From the NCBI GenBank assembly GCA_040880725.1, contig JBBDHV010000030.1, positions 1 through 64,000 of the forward strand: a DNA stretch of 64,000 nucleotides, given 5' to 3'. The stretch is from DATHWB01 sp040880725. GTDB taxonomy: Bacteria; Actinomycetota; Acidimicrobiia; Spongiisociales; ZC4RG35. The notes beneath the pieces were generated by a model. That model searched no databases and had not been told where the DNA came from. It saw nothing but the letters and a program-made list of their open reading frames with translations. Positions 25,645-33,473 of this stretch are shown here, piece by piece. Position 1 is the first letter of the stretch. Each line of letters begins with the position of its first letter. The translations under genes were made by a program, and so were the position numbers.

Positions 25645-26943
25645 ATGTCAGAGGTCTTCGGCTGGGTCAGGGCGCGGATCGACAGCGTTCGGGACAGCCT
25701 GTTCTTGTTGCCCGCCGGATTGATCATCGCCCTCGCGGCCGGTTCTCAGTTCGCTCGGAACCTCGATGGGGTGTTGGCCTCCGGTGACAGTCCCTGGCTT
25801 TTGGCGACGACGACAGAGTCGGCTCGAGCGATCCTGACGACGGTTGCCACCGCCACCGTCACCGTGGCCGCGATCGTGTTTTCGATGACGTCGGTGGTGG
25901 TGCAGTTGGCGACCAGCCAGTTCTCACCCCGCGTCACCCAGGACTTCCTGCGGGATCGCTACCAGCAGGTGACGATCGGACTGACCATCGGAACGTTCGT
26001 GTACGCGCTCCTGGTGCTGGGATCGGTGCGAGTCGCGCAGGGCGACACCGAGCGTGCCTATCACTTTTCGGTGACCGTCGGTGTCGTGTTGGCTGTGCTG
26101 TCGATGCTCGCGATCGTGTCGTTCATCGACCGGGTGATGCGAAGTATGCGCATCGACACCATCGTGCACTCGTTGGCCCAGGAGTCCGAAAAGGCGTTTC
26201 GGGGGCTGCCGAAGTCGACGGGTCAGCACGAAGGCGCCGCCATGCCGACCGCGATCTCGGAGTCGTCCAGAGTGGAATTGAGCCAACCCGGGTGGGTTCG
26301 TTCGATCGACCTCGACGAGGTGCTGTCTGCCCTTCCCGGCAATACGTCGGTGCGTCTCGACGTGAGGACCGGCGACTTCATCGCAGAACATGCCGAGGTC
26401 GGTGCCGTGTGGCCGCCAGTTGACGAGAGAGTTGCCGATGCGGTGGGCAAGGCGATCCAGCTTGGAAGAACACGAACCGTCCAAGACGACCCCGCCTACG
26501 GTGTTCGTCAGATGGTGGACATTGCCCTGCGGGCCCTGTCGCCTTCCCTCAACGATCCAACCACCGCCGCAGATGTGGTCCGGCAGCTGAAAGTTCCGTT
26601 GCGGGCGCTGCTCTTGGGCGATGTTCCGGGACGGGTGGTGGGAGACGACCGGGGCAACAGGGTGTACGTGCCTCGGGCGTTTACTTTCAGCGACTACGTT
26701 CACGGCGCCTTCACCGAGATCCGGTTCAACGCCGGTGGCCAGCCATATGTGCTGCTGGCGCTGGTCGAGACTCTGGGCAGTCTCCTCGGCATGTTGGATG
26801 AGGCGGGCATCGACGGTCGGTCCGCCGCCCTTCAGCGGGAGGCCGCCCTCACGATCGAGACGATCCGTTCCTCGGACCTGTCCGATCACGAAGAGTCGTC
26901 CCTCTACGAGGGGGCCCGCGCGGCGGGAATCGCGGTTCCCTGA
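25645..26943 (+). CDS. DUF2254 integral membrane protein
   Basis: The 432-residue protein has four hydrophobic segments in the first 190 residues, then a soluble domain. VTVAAIVFSMTSVVVQLATS and QFSPRVTQDFLRDRYQQV are hallmark DUF2254 sequences, and ALRALSPSLNDPTTA is the conserved C-terminal motif. Function is unknown; it may be a channel-like or stress-related membrane protein. It stands alone after the sigma/anti-sigma pair. Confidence 0.85.
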   Translation: MSEVFGWVRARIDSVRDSLFLLPAGLIIALAAGSQFARNLDGVLASGDSPWLLATTTESARAILTTVATATVTVAAIVFSMTSVVVQLATSQFSPRVTQDFLRDRYQQVTIGLTIGTFVYALLVLGSVRVAQGDTERAYHFSVTVGVVLAVLSMLAIVSFIDRVMRSMRIDTIVHSLAQESEKAFRGLPKSTGQHEGAAMPTAISESSRVELSQPGWVRSIDLDEVLSALPGNTSVRLDVRTGDFIAEHAEVGAVWPPVDERVADAVGKAIQLGRTRTVQDDPAYGVRQMVDIALRALSPSLNDPTTAADVVRQLKVPLRALLLGDVPGRVVGDDRGNRVYVPRAFTFSDYVHGAFTEIRFNAGGQPYVLLALVETLGSLLGMLDEAGIDGRSAALQREAALTIETIRSSDLSDHEESSLYEGARAAGIAVP

Positions 26944-27005
26944 TCGGCTGCAGGTCGACAACGTCTTCGGCGGGGCGTTCAGCGCGCTCGTCCGCCCTTT
27001 GTGTC

Positions 27006-27023
27006 TACAACCATACGGTTGTA
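27006..27023. promoter_or_regulatory. Palindromic operator candidate upstream of the RibD/DHFR-like gene
   Basis: TACAACC-ATAC-GGTTGTA is a perfect 7-bp dyad with a 4-base centre, in an A+T-rich spot 65 bp before the start at 27088. It looks like a dimeric repressor site (ArsR or TetR type). No such regulator gene is nearby. Confidence 0.5.
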
Positions 27024-27087
27024 TATTGCGCCGTCGGTCACCCATTCGCACTGACCGCGCAAGCTCAGCATCGAGAAGGGACCGGCC

Positions 27088-27700
27088 ATGAAACTGATGA
27101 CAGTCACGCACGTTTCCGTCGACGGAGTGATGCAGGGTCTCGGCGGGGCGGATGAGGATCGCAGGGACGGATTCGAGCGTGGCGGGTGGGCGTTGCCGTT
27201 GTTCGACAATGAGGTCGAAACGTATCTCGACCAGGTGTTCGAGCGGGCCGACGCGTTCCTGTTCGGGCGGAGGACCTATGAGTCTTCGCCGGCTCGTGGG
27301 GCACGGGCTCCTGGGGCGCGAACGACGGGAACAACCCGATTTCGACGTCATTGAACACCCATCCGAAGTACGTGGCATCGACGACGCTCACCAACCCCCA
27401 ATGGGCGAACACGACTGTCCTCTCCGGTGACGTCGCGGCGGCGATCGGCGAACTCAAGGCGACGCACACCGGTGAGCTGCAGGTACACGGCAGTGGCGCC
27501 TTGGTCCGATGGCTGTTCGACCACCGTCTGGTCGACGAGATCATCCTGATCACCTACCCCGTGGTCGTCGGCCAAGGACGCGTCTGTTCCCCGACACCGG
27601 CCCGGACACCGCGCTGGGCCTCGTTGACCTGCAGGCCTTTGCCAACGGCATCACCTTGCAGCTCTATCGGTCGGCTGGGAGTCCCGCGTACGCCACATGA
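27088..27700 (+). pseudogene. Dihydrofolate-reductase-like (RibD C-terminal) protein, two frameshifts
   Basis: Frame 1 from ATG 27088 gives MKLMTVTHVSVDGVMQGLGG through GRRTYE, then breaks near 27282. Continuing in another frame restores FAGSWGTGSWGANDGNNP, NTHPKYVASTTL and GELQVHGSGALVRWLFDHRL. It breaks again near 27580, where the third frame gives RLFPDTGPDTALGLVDLQAF. Each break is repaired by adding one base, so two single-base deletions are present. The family is small DHFR-fold reductases common in Actinobacteria. It could be a young pseudogene or assembly errors, since sequence on both sides is otherwise well conserved. Confidence 0.8.
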
Positions 27701-27761
27701 CTGAGTTGGGAACTGACGGAGCAATCGCTCACCGGCCGCGCATGTCCGGCTCTGGAATGCA

Positions 27762-27787
27762 GTTGGGGCCCCGCGAAGGGCCCCAAC
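27762..27787 (-). terminator. Rho-independent-type terminator of rnpB
   Basis: GTTGGGGCCC and GGGCCCCAAC form a perfect 10-bp stem with a 6-base loop, 4 bp past the RNase P RNA 3' end. Confidence 0.75.
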
Positions 27788-27790
27788 AAC

Positions 27791-28165
<375 letters not shown>

Positions 28166-28200
28166 GAAGTGAACGGTACCGCGAACGTTGCTGTTCCCGT

Positions 28201-28563
28201 CTACCGGCGCCCCGCGAGCGCGCCCCCGAGACCGCCGAGCACCACGGCCAGCAGTGCGAGCCACAGCACCTGGGTCGTCGGCGCAGGGCTCCCACCAAAA
28301 CGGGCGATGACCAGTACGAGGGCGGCGAACAGGAGGCCGGTGACCGACCCATGGAATCGGTGGGCGACAATCGCCATTCGCCCGGAGGCATATCCGCCGG
28401 CGGCGAGTCCGACCAGGACCGCCACCGTCAGACCCGTCAGGGCCGCGTCCTCGAATCCGAACACGGCGAGCACCGCCCACAGCACGAGTGACAGCACCGT
28501 GGCGACGAGCGCACCGATCCCGAGTCCGGTGAGGACGGCGATGATCCGGAGGGAGGCGAGCAC
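28201..28563 (-). CDS. Small four-helix membrane protein (TIGR04086-like)
   Basis: The 120-residue protein is almost wholly hydrophobic, with four predicted helices (IIAVLTGLGIGALVATVLSL, ALTGLTVAVLVGLAAGGYAS, GSVTGLLFAALVLVI, VLWLALLAVVLGGLGG). The GGYASGRMA motif recalls TIGR04086/DUF3792 membrane proteins of unknown function. I choose GTG 28563; further upstream the frame runs into repeat A. It lies just before rnpB on the same strand and may be transcribed with it. Confidence 0.6.
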   Translation of the reverse strand: MLASLRIIAVLTGLGIGALVATVLSLVLWAVLAVFGFEDAALTGLTVAVLVGLAAGGYASGRMAIVAHRFHGSVTGLLFAALVLVIARFGGSPAPTTQVLWLALLAVVLGGLGGALAGRR

Positions 28564-28582
28564 GTTCGAAGCGTAGGGCGCG

Positions 28583-28635
28583 CCGAACCGTGGGCTCAGG
28601 AGTACCGAAACGGTGGTCTGGAACCCAGGGTTCGC
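28583..28635 (+). repeat. Dispersed intergenic repeat A, copy 2
   Basis: A 53-bp unit from CCGAACCGTGGGCTCAGG to GAACCCAGGGTTCGC, 46 of 53 positions identical to the copy in ccmH. It fills most of the gap between the small membrane gene and trpD. Confidence 0.8.
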
Positions 28636-28668
28636 AGTCACCCCGGGGCGGTTCGTACACTCCGGCGG

Positions 28669-29688
28669 ATGGACTGGTCTGCGATCCTGGGTCGGCTCGC
28701 CTCTGGCGACGACCTCACCCGCAATGAAGCTCGAGACGCGATGGCGACGATCATGGCCGGGGAGGCGACGCCTGCTCAGATTTCCGCGCTCATCGTGTCG
28801 CTGCGAATCAAAGGTGAGACCATCGATGAGATGACCGGATTGGTCGAGGCGATGCGGGCGGCGGCGGTCACCGTGGACATCGGCGAGACCGTCGTCGACG
28901 TCGTGGGAACCGGTGGGGATCGGTCGGGGACGTTCAACATTTCGACCACTGCCGCCCTCATCGCGGCAGGTGCGGGAGCCAAAGTGGCGAAGCACGGCAA
29001 TCGGTCGGCGTCGTCGAAATGCGGCTCTGCCGATGTGCTCGAAGGCCTCGGACTGAGGATCGATCTCGAACCCGAGCACACTGCCGAGATGGTTCGGGAG
29101 GTCGGCTTCGGCTTCTTCTTCGCTCCGCGCTATCACCCGGCGATGCGCTTCGCCGGTCCGGTCCGCAAGGAACTCGGAATCCCCACGGTGTTCAACTTTC
29201 TCGGCCCGCTCGCGAACCCGGCGGGCGCCACTCGCCAGGTGGTCGGCGTCTCCGACGCCCGCATGGCCGAGCGGATGATCGGTGTGCTCGCCGGCCTCGG
29301 GTCGGAGTACGCCTTCGTGGTCTACGGCGAGGATGGACTCGACGAGTTCACGACGACCGCACCCTCGTTCATCCATCGGCTCAAGAACGGCGAGATCACC
29401 ACCGCCGAATTCACCCCCGAGGACTTCGGCGTGGCCCGGGCTACGCCCGCCGATCTGCTCGGTGGTGATGTCGACGAGAACGTCGCCATCACCCGGGCGA
29501 TTCTGGCGGGGGAGAAGGGTCCCAAGCGCGACGCTGCGGTGGTCAACGCCGCTCCTGCATTGGTGGTGGCCGAACTCGCCACAGGATTCCTCGACGGTGT
29601 GGCGTTGGCTGCCGAGACGATCGATTCGGGCGCAGCCGCCGACACTCTGGAGCGGGCGATCGCGGCGAGTCGCGCGTTCGGCAGCTGA
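28669..29688 (+). CDS. trpD: Anthranilate phosphoribosyltransferase
   Basis: Transfers phosphoribosyl from PRPP to anthranilate in tryptophan biosynthesis. The 339-residue product has the PRPP/metal loop DVVGTGGDRSGTFNIST near residue 78. KHGNRSASSKCGSADVLEGL (anthranilate site) and the metal-binding DGLDEF follow. VRKELGIPTVFNFLGPLANP is the family hinge. No other trp gene is adjacent; in Actinobacteria trpD is often apart from the operon. The Fur-family gene follows with one base between stop and GTG start. Confidence 0.95.
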   Translation: MDWSAILGRLASGDDLTRNEARDAMATIMAGEATPAQISALIVSLRIKGETIDEMTGLVEAMRAAAVTVDIGETVVDVVGTGGDRSGTFNISTTAALIAAGAGAKVAKHGNRSASSKCGSADVLEGLGLRIDLEPEHTAEMVREVGFGFFFAPRYHPAMRFAGPVRKELGIPTVFNFLGPLANPAGATRQVVGVSDARMAERMIGVLAGLGSEYAFVVYGEDGLDEFTTTAPSFIHRLKNGEITTAEFTPEDFGVARATPADLLGGDVDENVAITRAILAGEKGPKRDAAVVNAAPALVVAELATGFLDGVALAAETIDSGAAADTLERAIAASRAFGS

Positions 29689-29689
29689 C

Positions 29690-30133
29690 GTGGCGGGACC
29701 GTCGGCCGAGGATCTGATCGGAGCCCTCCGAGCCGCGGGCATGCGTATCACCCGGCCCCGGGTGGTCATGTGTGAGGTGCTCGCCGACGCACGTCATGAG
29801 CACCTGACCCCCCAGTTTCTGGGAGAACGGGCGCAATCTCGGCTGGGCGCCAGGATCGACCCTTCGACCGTGTATCGGACGCTCGAAGCCCTCACCGAGT
29901 GTGGGGCGGTCTATCACGTCCACCTCGGTCACGGTGCCGCGGTCATCCATCTGAGCGATCTCGATGCGCATCATCATCTCGTATGCGAAGTGTGCGATCG
30001 GACCGTCGACCTGCCGTTCGACGATGTGGTTGCCTTGACGGACCACATCGGCAAGACCCATGACTTCGTGGTGGATTCGGTGCACTTCGCCATGGTCGGT
30101 CGATGTGCGAGCCATGATCGAAACGAAGCATGA
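29690..30133 (+). CDS. Fur-family metalloregulator, probable nickel regulator (Nur)
   Basis: The 147-residue protein has an N-terminal winged helix (LRAAGMRITRPRVVMCEVL, DPSTVYRTLEALTECGAVY). The C-terminal metal/dimer domain has the HHHLVCEVC motif and DFVVDSVHFAMVGRCASH. The first structural Cys pair (CEVC) is present, but the second is only CxxH (CASH), so the structural zinc site may be altered. A sequence matching the Streptomyces Nur box lies 700 bp downstream, before the cbiM-type gene. Nickel-responsive Nur is therefore the best guess, with Zur or Fur as alternatives. The GTG start 29690 follows the trpD stop directly. Confidence 0.75.
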   Translation: MAGPSAEDLIGALRAAGMRITRPRVVMCEVLADARHEHLTPQFLGERAQSRLGARIDPSTVYRTLEALTECGAVYHVHLGHGAAVIHLSDLDAHHHLVCEVCDRTVDLPFDDVVALTDHIGKTHDFVVDSVHFAMVGRCASHDRNEA

Positions 30134-30185
30134 ATTCGGTGCCGTCGGAGTGTCGGTAGAGCACCGATCGCCGTAGCTTGGCATT

Positions 30186-30818
30186 GTGCGTTTCTGGTCC
30201 TTTGTCATCCTCGTCGTCGTTCTCGCCGCCTGCGGTGGGAATGGTGCCGACTCGACGCCCGGCACCGCTTCGACGCCGATTTCTGCGGTTCCCGACGCAC
30301 CCGCGTCAACGGTGGCTCCTTCGGGTGAGGCAATATCCACGACTGTGGCTCCTCGGGACGCCGGGACGACCACGACACGGCCCGCTCCGAACCCGGACCG
30401 CCAACTGGCACCCGACTTCTCGTTGACGTTGAGTGACGGCATCGAGTACCAACTCGCCAACGAAACCCGGCCGGTCTACCTGGTGTTCTGGGCTGAGTGG
30501 TGAACGACATGTCGACGGGAGTTGCCCGTCGTCGATCAGATCTCCCTCGACTACGCCGACGAGGTGACGTTCGTGGCTCCGGCCTGGAAGGGCACGCTGC
30601 CTGCCACGACGGACCGTGCGAAACAACTCCTTCCGTCCGGGGTCATCCGATGGGGCCTGGACGAGGACGAGGTCGTATTCCAGGCGTTCGGGGTTCCGTA
30701 TCAGCCGGTGACGGTGCTCATCGCGGCGGACGGCACGATCTTCGAGAGATGGGCGGGATTCAGGGACGAAGCGGGGATCCGCGAGTCGCTCGACCAGCTC
30801 GTTCCCGACGGGCTCTGA
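30186..30818 (+). CDS. TlpA/thioredoxin-fold lipoprotein with in-frame TGA at the active-site Cys; candidate selenoprotein
   Basis: Reading through one TGA (30501-30503) gives a 210-residue protein. It has a lipoprotein signal (VVLAACGGNG lipobox), a Thr/Pro-rich linker, then a complete TlpA-like thioredoxin domain. The active site reads FWAEW-[TGA]-TTC-RRELPV, so the stop replaces exactly the first Cys of the WCxxC motif. Sequence after it stays conserved to the cis-Pro region (GVPYQPVTVLIAADGT) and the normal C-terminus. Other TlpA-like proteins in this window have WCLEC and WCIPC. A SECIS-like stem-loop directly follows. If TGA encodes selenocysteine, this is a UxxC redox lipoprotein; otherwise it is a nonsense mutant. 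No selA/B/C/D gene is in the window. Confidence 0.65.
30513..30531 (+). promoter_or_regulatory. Bacterial SECIS-like hairpin
   Basis: CGACGGG (30513-30519) pairs perfectly with CCCGTCG (30525-30531) around loop AGTTG. The loop starts 16 nt after the TGA and has G at its second position. This fits the known bacterial SECIS rules: hairpin just 3' of UGA, G among the first two loop bases, loop 16-37 nt away. Hairpins are common in GC-rich DNA, so this alone is not proof. Confidence 0.5.
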
Positions 30819-30833
30819 GAGTCGCTATTCTTG

Positions 30834-30850
30834 TTGCAACCAGCTTGCAA
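30834..30850. promoter_or_regulatory. Nur-box-like operator before the nickel/cobalt transporter
   Basis: TTGCAA-CCAGC-TTGCAA fits the Streptomyces Nur consensus tTGCaa-N5-ttGCAA exactly. It lies directly upstream of the ribosome binding site (CAGGAGG) of the CbiM-type gene. The Fur-family regulator is two genes upstream. Confidence 0.75.
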
Positions 30851-30861
30851 CAGGAGGCCGT

Positions 30862-31845
30862 GTGCACATCCCCGAAGGATTCATCAACCTGCCGACGTCG
30901 CTCGGTGCGGCCGCCGTTGCCGGAGGCAGTGTGTGGGGATCGCTGCGTGCGTCGAGTCGTGATCTGAAGGACCGCCTCGTCCCCTTCGCCGGATTGACCG
31001 CAGCATTCATCTTTGCGCTGCAGATGCTCAACTTTCCCGTCGCCGCGGGAACTACCGGCCATCTGCTCGGGGGCGCGCTGGCCGCAATTCTTCTCGGCCC
31101 ATGGCTGGGGATCGTGGCGGTGACAGTGGTCGTCGTCGTCCAGGCGCTGCTCTTCGCCGATGGCGGCCTGGTGGCAATGGGCCTCAACGTCGTCAACATG
31201 GCGGTGATCACCTCGTTGTCCGGTTGGTATGTGTTTCGGGCCGTGGCCAAGTTGCTGCCCCGCCGGTCCGGGGTGTTGACGGGTGCATTGGCGGGAGCAT
31301 GGGCGTCGGTGGTGGTGTCGTCGATCGGCTTTTCGCTGCAGTACGCCATCGGCGGCGTCGGGGGAGTCGACCCTGGTCTCGTGTTCAGTTCGATGGTGGG
31401 AGTTCACGCCCTGATCGGGATCGGAGAAGGTCTGATCACCGCGGCGGCGGTCGGCGCGGTGCTTGCCGCCCGACCCGACCTGGTGACCGGAGCGCGGGAT
31501 CTCGAGGACATGGAGTCGGCCGCGACGTCGCTGTCACGAAAAGCGGTCGGAGGCTTCGTCGGGGCGGGCCTGGCGGTGGCGGTGGCTCTCGTGGTGTTCG
31601 TCACCCCGATCGCCGGATCCGACCCCGACGGTTTGGAGCGGGTCGCCGAAGACACCGGGTTCGCGGCGGAAGCCGGCGACAACGCCTACAGCGGTCCGCT
31701 GGCGGACTACGGCGTCGCCGGACTCGACAACGAGGCGCTGGGGACGATCATTGCGGGAATCGTCGGGACCGGACTCACCTTCGCCGCCGGAATGATCCTG
31801 GTCGGTATCGCCCGAAGGCGGGCGCATCCTGTCGAGACTGCGTGA
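30862..31845 (+). CDS. cbiM: CbiM/NikM-type substrate-binding membrane subunit fused to a CbiN/PDGLE domain
   Basis: This is the membrane S-component of an energy-coupling-factor nickel or cobalt importer. The 327-residue protein opens with HIPEGFINLP, whose N-terminal Met-His forms the metal site in CbiM/NikM. NFPVAAGTTGHLLGGALAAI and LNVVNMAVI are the other family hallmarks. The C-terminal part has SDPDGLERVAEDTGF, the PDGLE motif of CbiN/NikN, so M and N are fused. A Nur-type operator upstream favours nickel as substrate. It overlaps the next gene (GTGA). Confidence 0.9.
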   Translation: MHIPEGFINLPTSLGAAAVAGGSVWGSLRASSRDLKDRLVPFAGLTAAFIFALQMLNFPVAAGTTGHLLGGALAAILLGPWLGIVAVTVVVVVQALLFADGGLVAMGLNVVNMAVITSLSGWYVFRAVAKLLPRRSGVLTGALAGAWASVVVSSIGFSLQYAIGGVGGVDPGLVFSSMVGVHALIGIGEGLITAAAVGAVLAARPDLVTGARDLEDMESAATSLSRKAVGGFVGAGLAVAVALVVFVTPIAGSDPDGLERVAEDTGFAAEAGDNAYSGPLADYGVAGLDNEALGTIIAGIVGTGLTFAAGMILVGIARRRAHPVETA

Positions 31846-32606
31846 GCGGAGGCCATCTCCACGCCCTGCATGTGCACGGGCATTCGCCGGTGCACCGCAT
31901 GGCGCCGGAGGCCAAGGTCGCGGCGCTTTTCGTCTTCGTATTGGGGGTCGTCGCCACTCCCCGCGAGGTGATGTGGGCATTCGGAATTCACGCGTTCCTG
32001 CTGCTCGCAGTCGTCACCTTCGCCGAGCTACCGGTCGGCTTCGTGCTTCGCAGGATGACCATCGAACTGCCGTTCATCGCCTTTGCGCTGTTCCTGCCGT
32101 TCCTCGGTGGCGGTCCGCAGACCGAGGTCTGGGGCATCGGACTCTCCCAGGAGGGCCTGTGGGGCGCGTGGAACATCTTCGCCAAGGCCACCCTGGGGGT
32201 GGGGGCGTCGGTGACGCTGATCGCCACCACCGAGATCCCCCATTTGCTGCACGGGTTGGATCGCCTGCGGGTGCCGCGGCTGTTCACCGCCATCGCCGGC
32301 TTCATGGTCCGGTACATCGAGGTGATCGCCGGTGAGGTCCAGCGGACGAGGACCGCGATGACTGCGAGGGGCCACGACCCCCGCTGGCTGTGGCAGGTGG
32401 GGCCCCTCGCGACGGCCGCAGGTGCCCTCTTCGTTCGGTCCTACGAGCGGGGGGAGCGGGTGCACCAGGCGATGGTGGCGAGAGGCTACGACGGGCGCAT
32501 GCCCACGCTCGACGAGAGGAAGGCGACGGCAGTCGAGTGGCTGTCGGCGATGGCGATCCCGTTGACGGCGTGGATGACCGTCCTGTTGGTGCTGGTGACG
32601 CCGTGA
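31842..32606 (+). CDS. cbiQ: CbiQ/NikQ-type transmembrane coupling subunit
   Basis: The 254-residue membrane T-component couples the CbiM-type subunit to the ATPase. It has five hydrophobic segments. The conserved cytoplasmic coupling motifs follow: AMTARGHDPR and HQAMVARGYDGR (two A-R-G motifs that contact CbiO). The N-terminal HSPVHRMAPEAKVAALF is typical for CbiQ. The start is GTG 31842, overlapping the cbiM stop by 4 bp; its end overlaps the ATPase start likewise. Confidence 0.92.
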   Translation: MSGGHLHALHVHGHSPVHRMAPEAKVAALFVFVLGVVATPREVMWAFGIHAFLLLAVVTFAELPVGFVLRRMTIELPFIAFALFLPFLGGGPQTEVWGIGLSQEGLWGAWNIFAKATLGVGASVTLIATTEIPHLLHGLDRLRVPRLFTAIAGFMVRYIEVIAGEVQRTRTAMTARGHDPRWLWQVGPLATAAGALFVRSYERGERVHQAMVARGYDGRMPTLDERKATAVEWLSAMAIPLTAWMTVLLVLVTP

Positions 32607-33337
32607 GTGCGCTCGAGGTACGGGGGTTGCGTTTCAGCTATCCCGATGGGACGGAGGTGCTGCGCGGCGTCGACCTGACCGTGGGGGCATCCGAGCGGGT
32701 TGCGCTCCTCGGTCCCAACGGTGCGGGCAAGACGACGTTCGTGCTGCACCTCATCGGGATTCTCAGGGCCGCCGCGGGCACGGTGGCGGTCGACGGGGTG
32801 GAACTGACCGATGATTCGGTGCGCGAGCTGCGGGCGCGGGTCGGTTTCGTGTTCCAGGACCCCGACGACCAGTTGTTCATGCCCACGGTGCGACAGGATG
32901 TCGCCTTCGGACCTGCGAACTTCGGGCTCCGGGGGGACGAACTCGAGCTGCGGGTGAAGGAAGCACTGACGATGGTGGGGATGAACCACGCCGCATCGAA
33001 GGCGCCACATCATCTCTCGGGGGGAGAGCGACGCCGGGTGGCGATCGCAACGGTGCTGGCCATGCAGCCGTCGATCCTCATCCTCGATGAGCCGTCGACG
33101 AATCTCGACCCTGCCGGGCGCAGGGAGCTCGCCGAGATCTTGTCCGGGCTCGACGTGACGCTCTTGATGGTGACACATGACCTTCCGTACGCCTTCGAGA
33201 TCTGCGAGCGTTCGGTCGTGATGAGCGAAGGTGCGATCGCCGTCGACGGTCCCACTGCCGCAGTCCTCTCGGACGCCGAGGCCATGACCCGGCACCGCCT
33301 CGAACTCCCCGCCGGTTTCCACCCCCACCACCTCTGA
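32603..33337 (+). CDS. cbiO: CbiO/NikO-type ATP-binding subunit
   Basis: The 244-residue ABC ATPase has Walker A GPNGAGKTT (about residue 38), Q-loop FVFQDPDDQLFM, signature HLSGGERRRVAIA, Walker B ILILDEPSTNLDP and the switch His in VTHDLPYAFE. The Q-loop DPDDQLF is typical of the ECF/CbiO group. It energises uptake of Ni2+ or Co2+ through the CbiMQ complex. It is the last gene of the operon; a possible terminator and repeat C follow. Confidence 0.94.
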   Translation: MSALEVRGLRFSYPDGTEVLRGVDLTVGASERVALLGPNGAGKTTFVLHLIGILRAAAGTVAVDGVELTDDSVRELRARVGFVFQDPDDQLFMPTVRQDVAFGPANFGLRGDELELRVKEALTMVGMNHAASKAPHHLSGGERRRVAIATVLAMQPSILILDEPSTNLDPAGRRELAEILSGLDVTLLMVTHDLPYAFEICERSVVMSEGAIAVDGPTAAVLSDAEAMTRHRLELPAGFHPHHL

Positions 33338-33368
33338 CGGCTTCTTTCAGGGTCAGCGGATAGGCAGG

Positions 33369-33393
33369 CCGGCTTCGCCGTCGGTTTCTTAGC
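33369..33393 (+). terminator. Possible terminator after the transporter operon
   Basis: CCGGC and GTCGG form a short stem (one G-U pair) around TTCGCC, followed by a T-rich TTTCTT. It is weak and partly overlaps repeat C. Confidence 0.3.
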
Positions 33394-33434
33394 GAACGAG
33401 CGCGTCAGAAACAGCGCGTTTCGCGTGGTAGAAA
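33386..33434 (-). repeat. Dispersed repeat C, copy 1
   Basis: This 49-bp unit is 44/49 identical to 52169-52217 in opposite orientation. It contains a TTTCTGACGCGCT core and runs up to the leader of the lipoprotein gene. Confidence 0.85.
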
Positions 33435-33473
33435 AGTCGGGAACCTGTCGGTGTCGGGAGACGTCACATCGGT

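Noticed and set aside
30497..30967. Separate gene downstream of the TGA at 30501, making two short proteins
   Set aside because: The downstream part has no good ribosome binding site. It is the C-terminal half of the thioredoxin fold in the same frame, so one interrupted or recoded gene explains it better.
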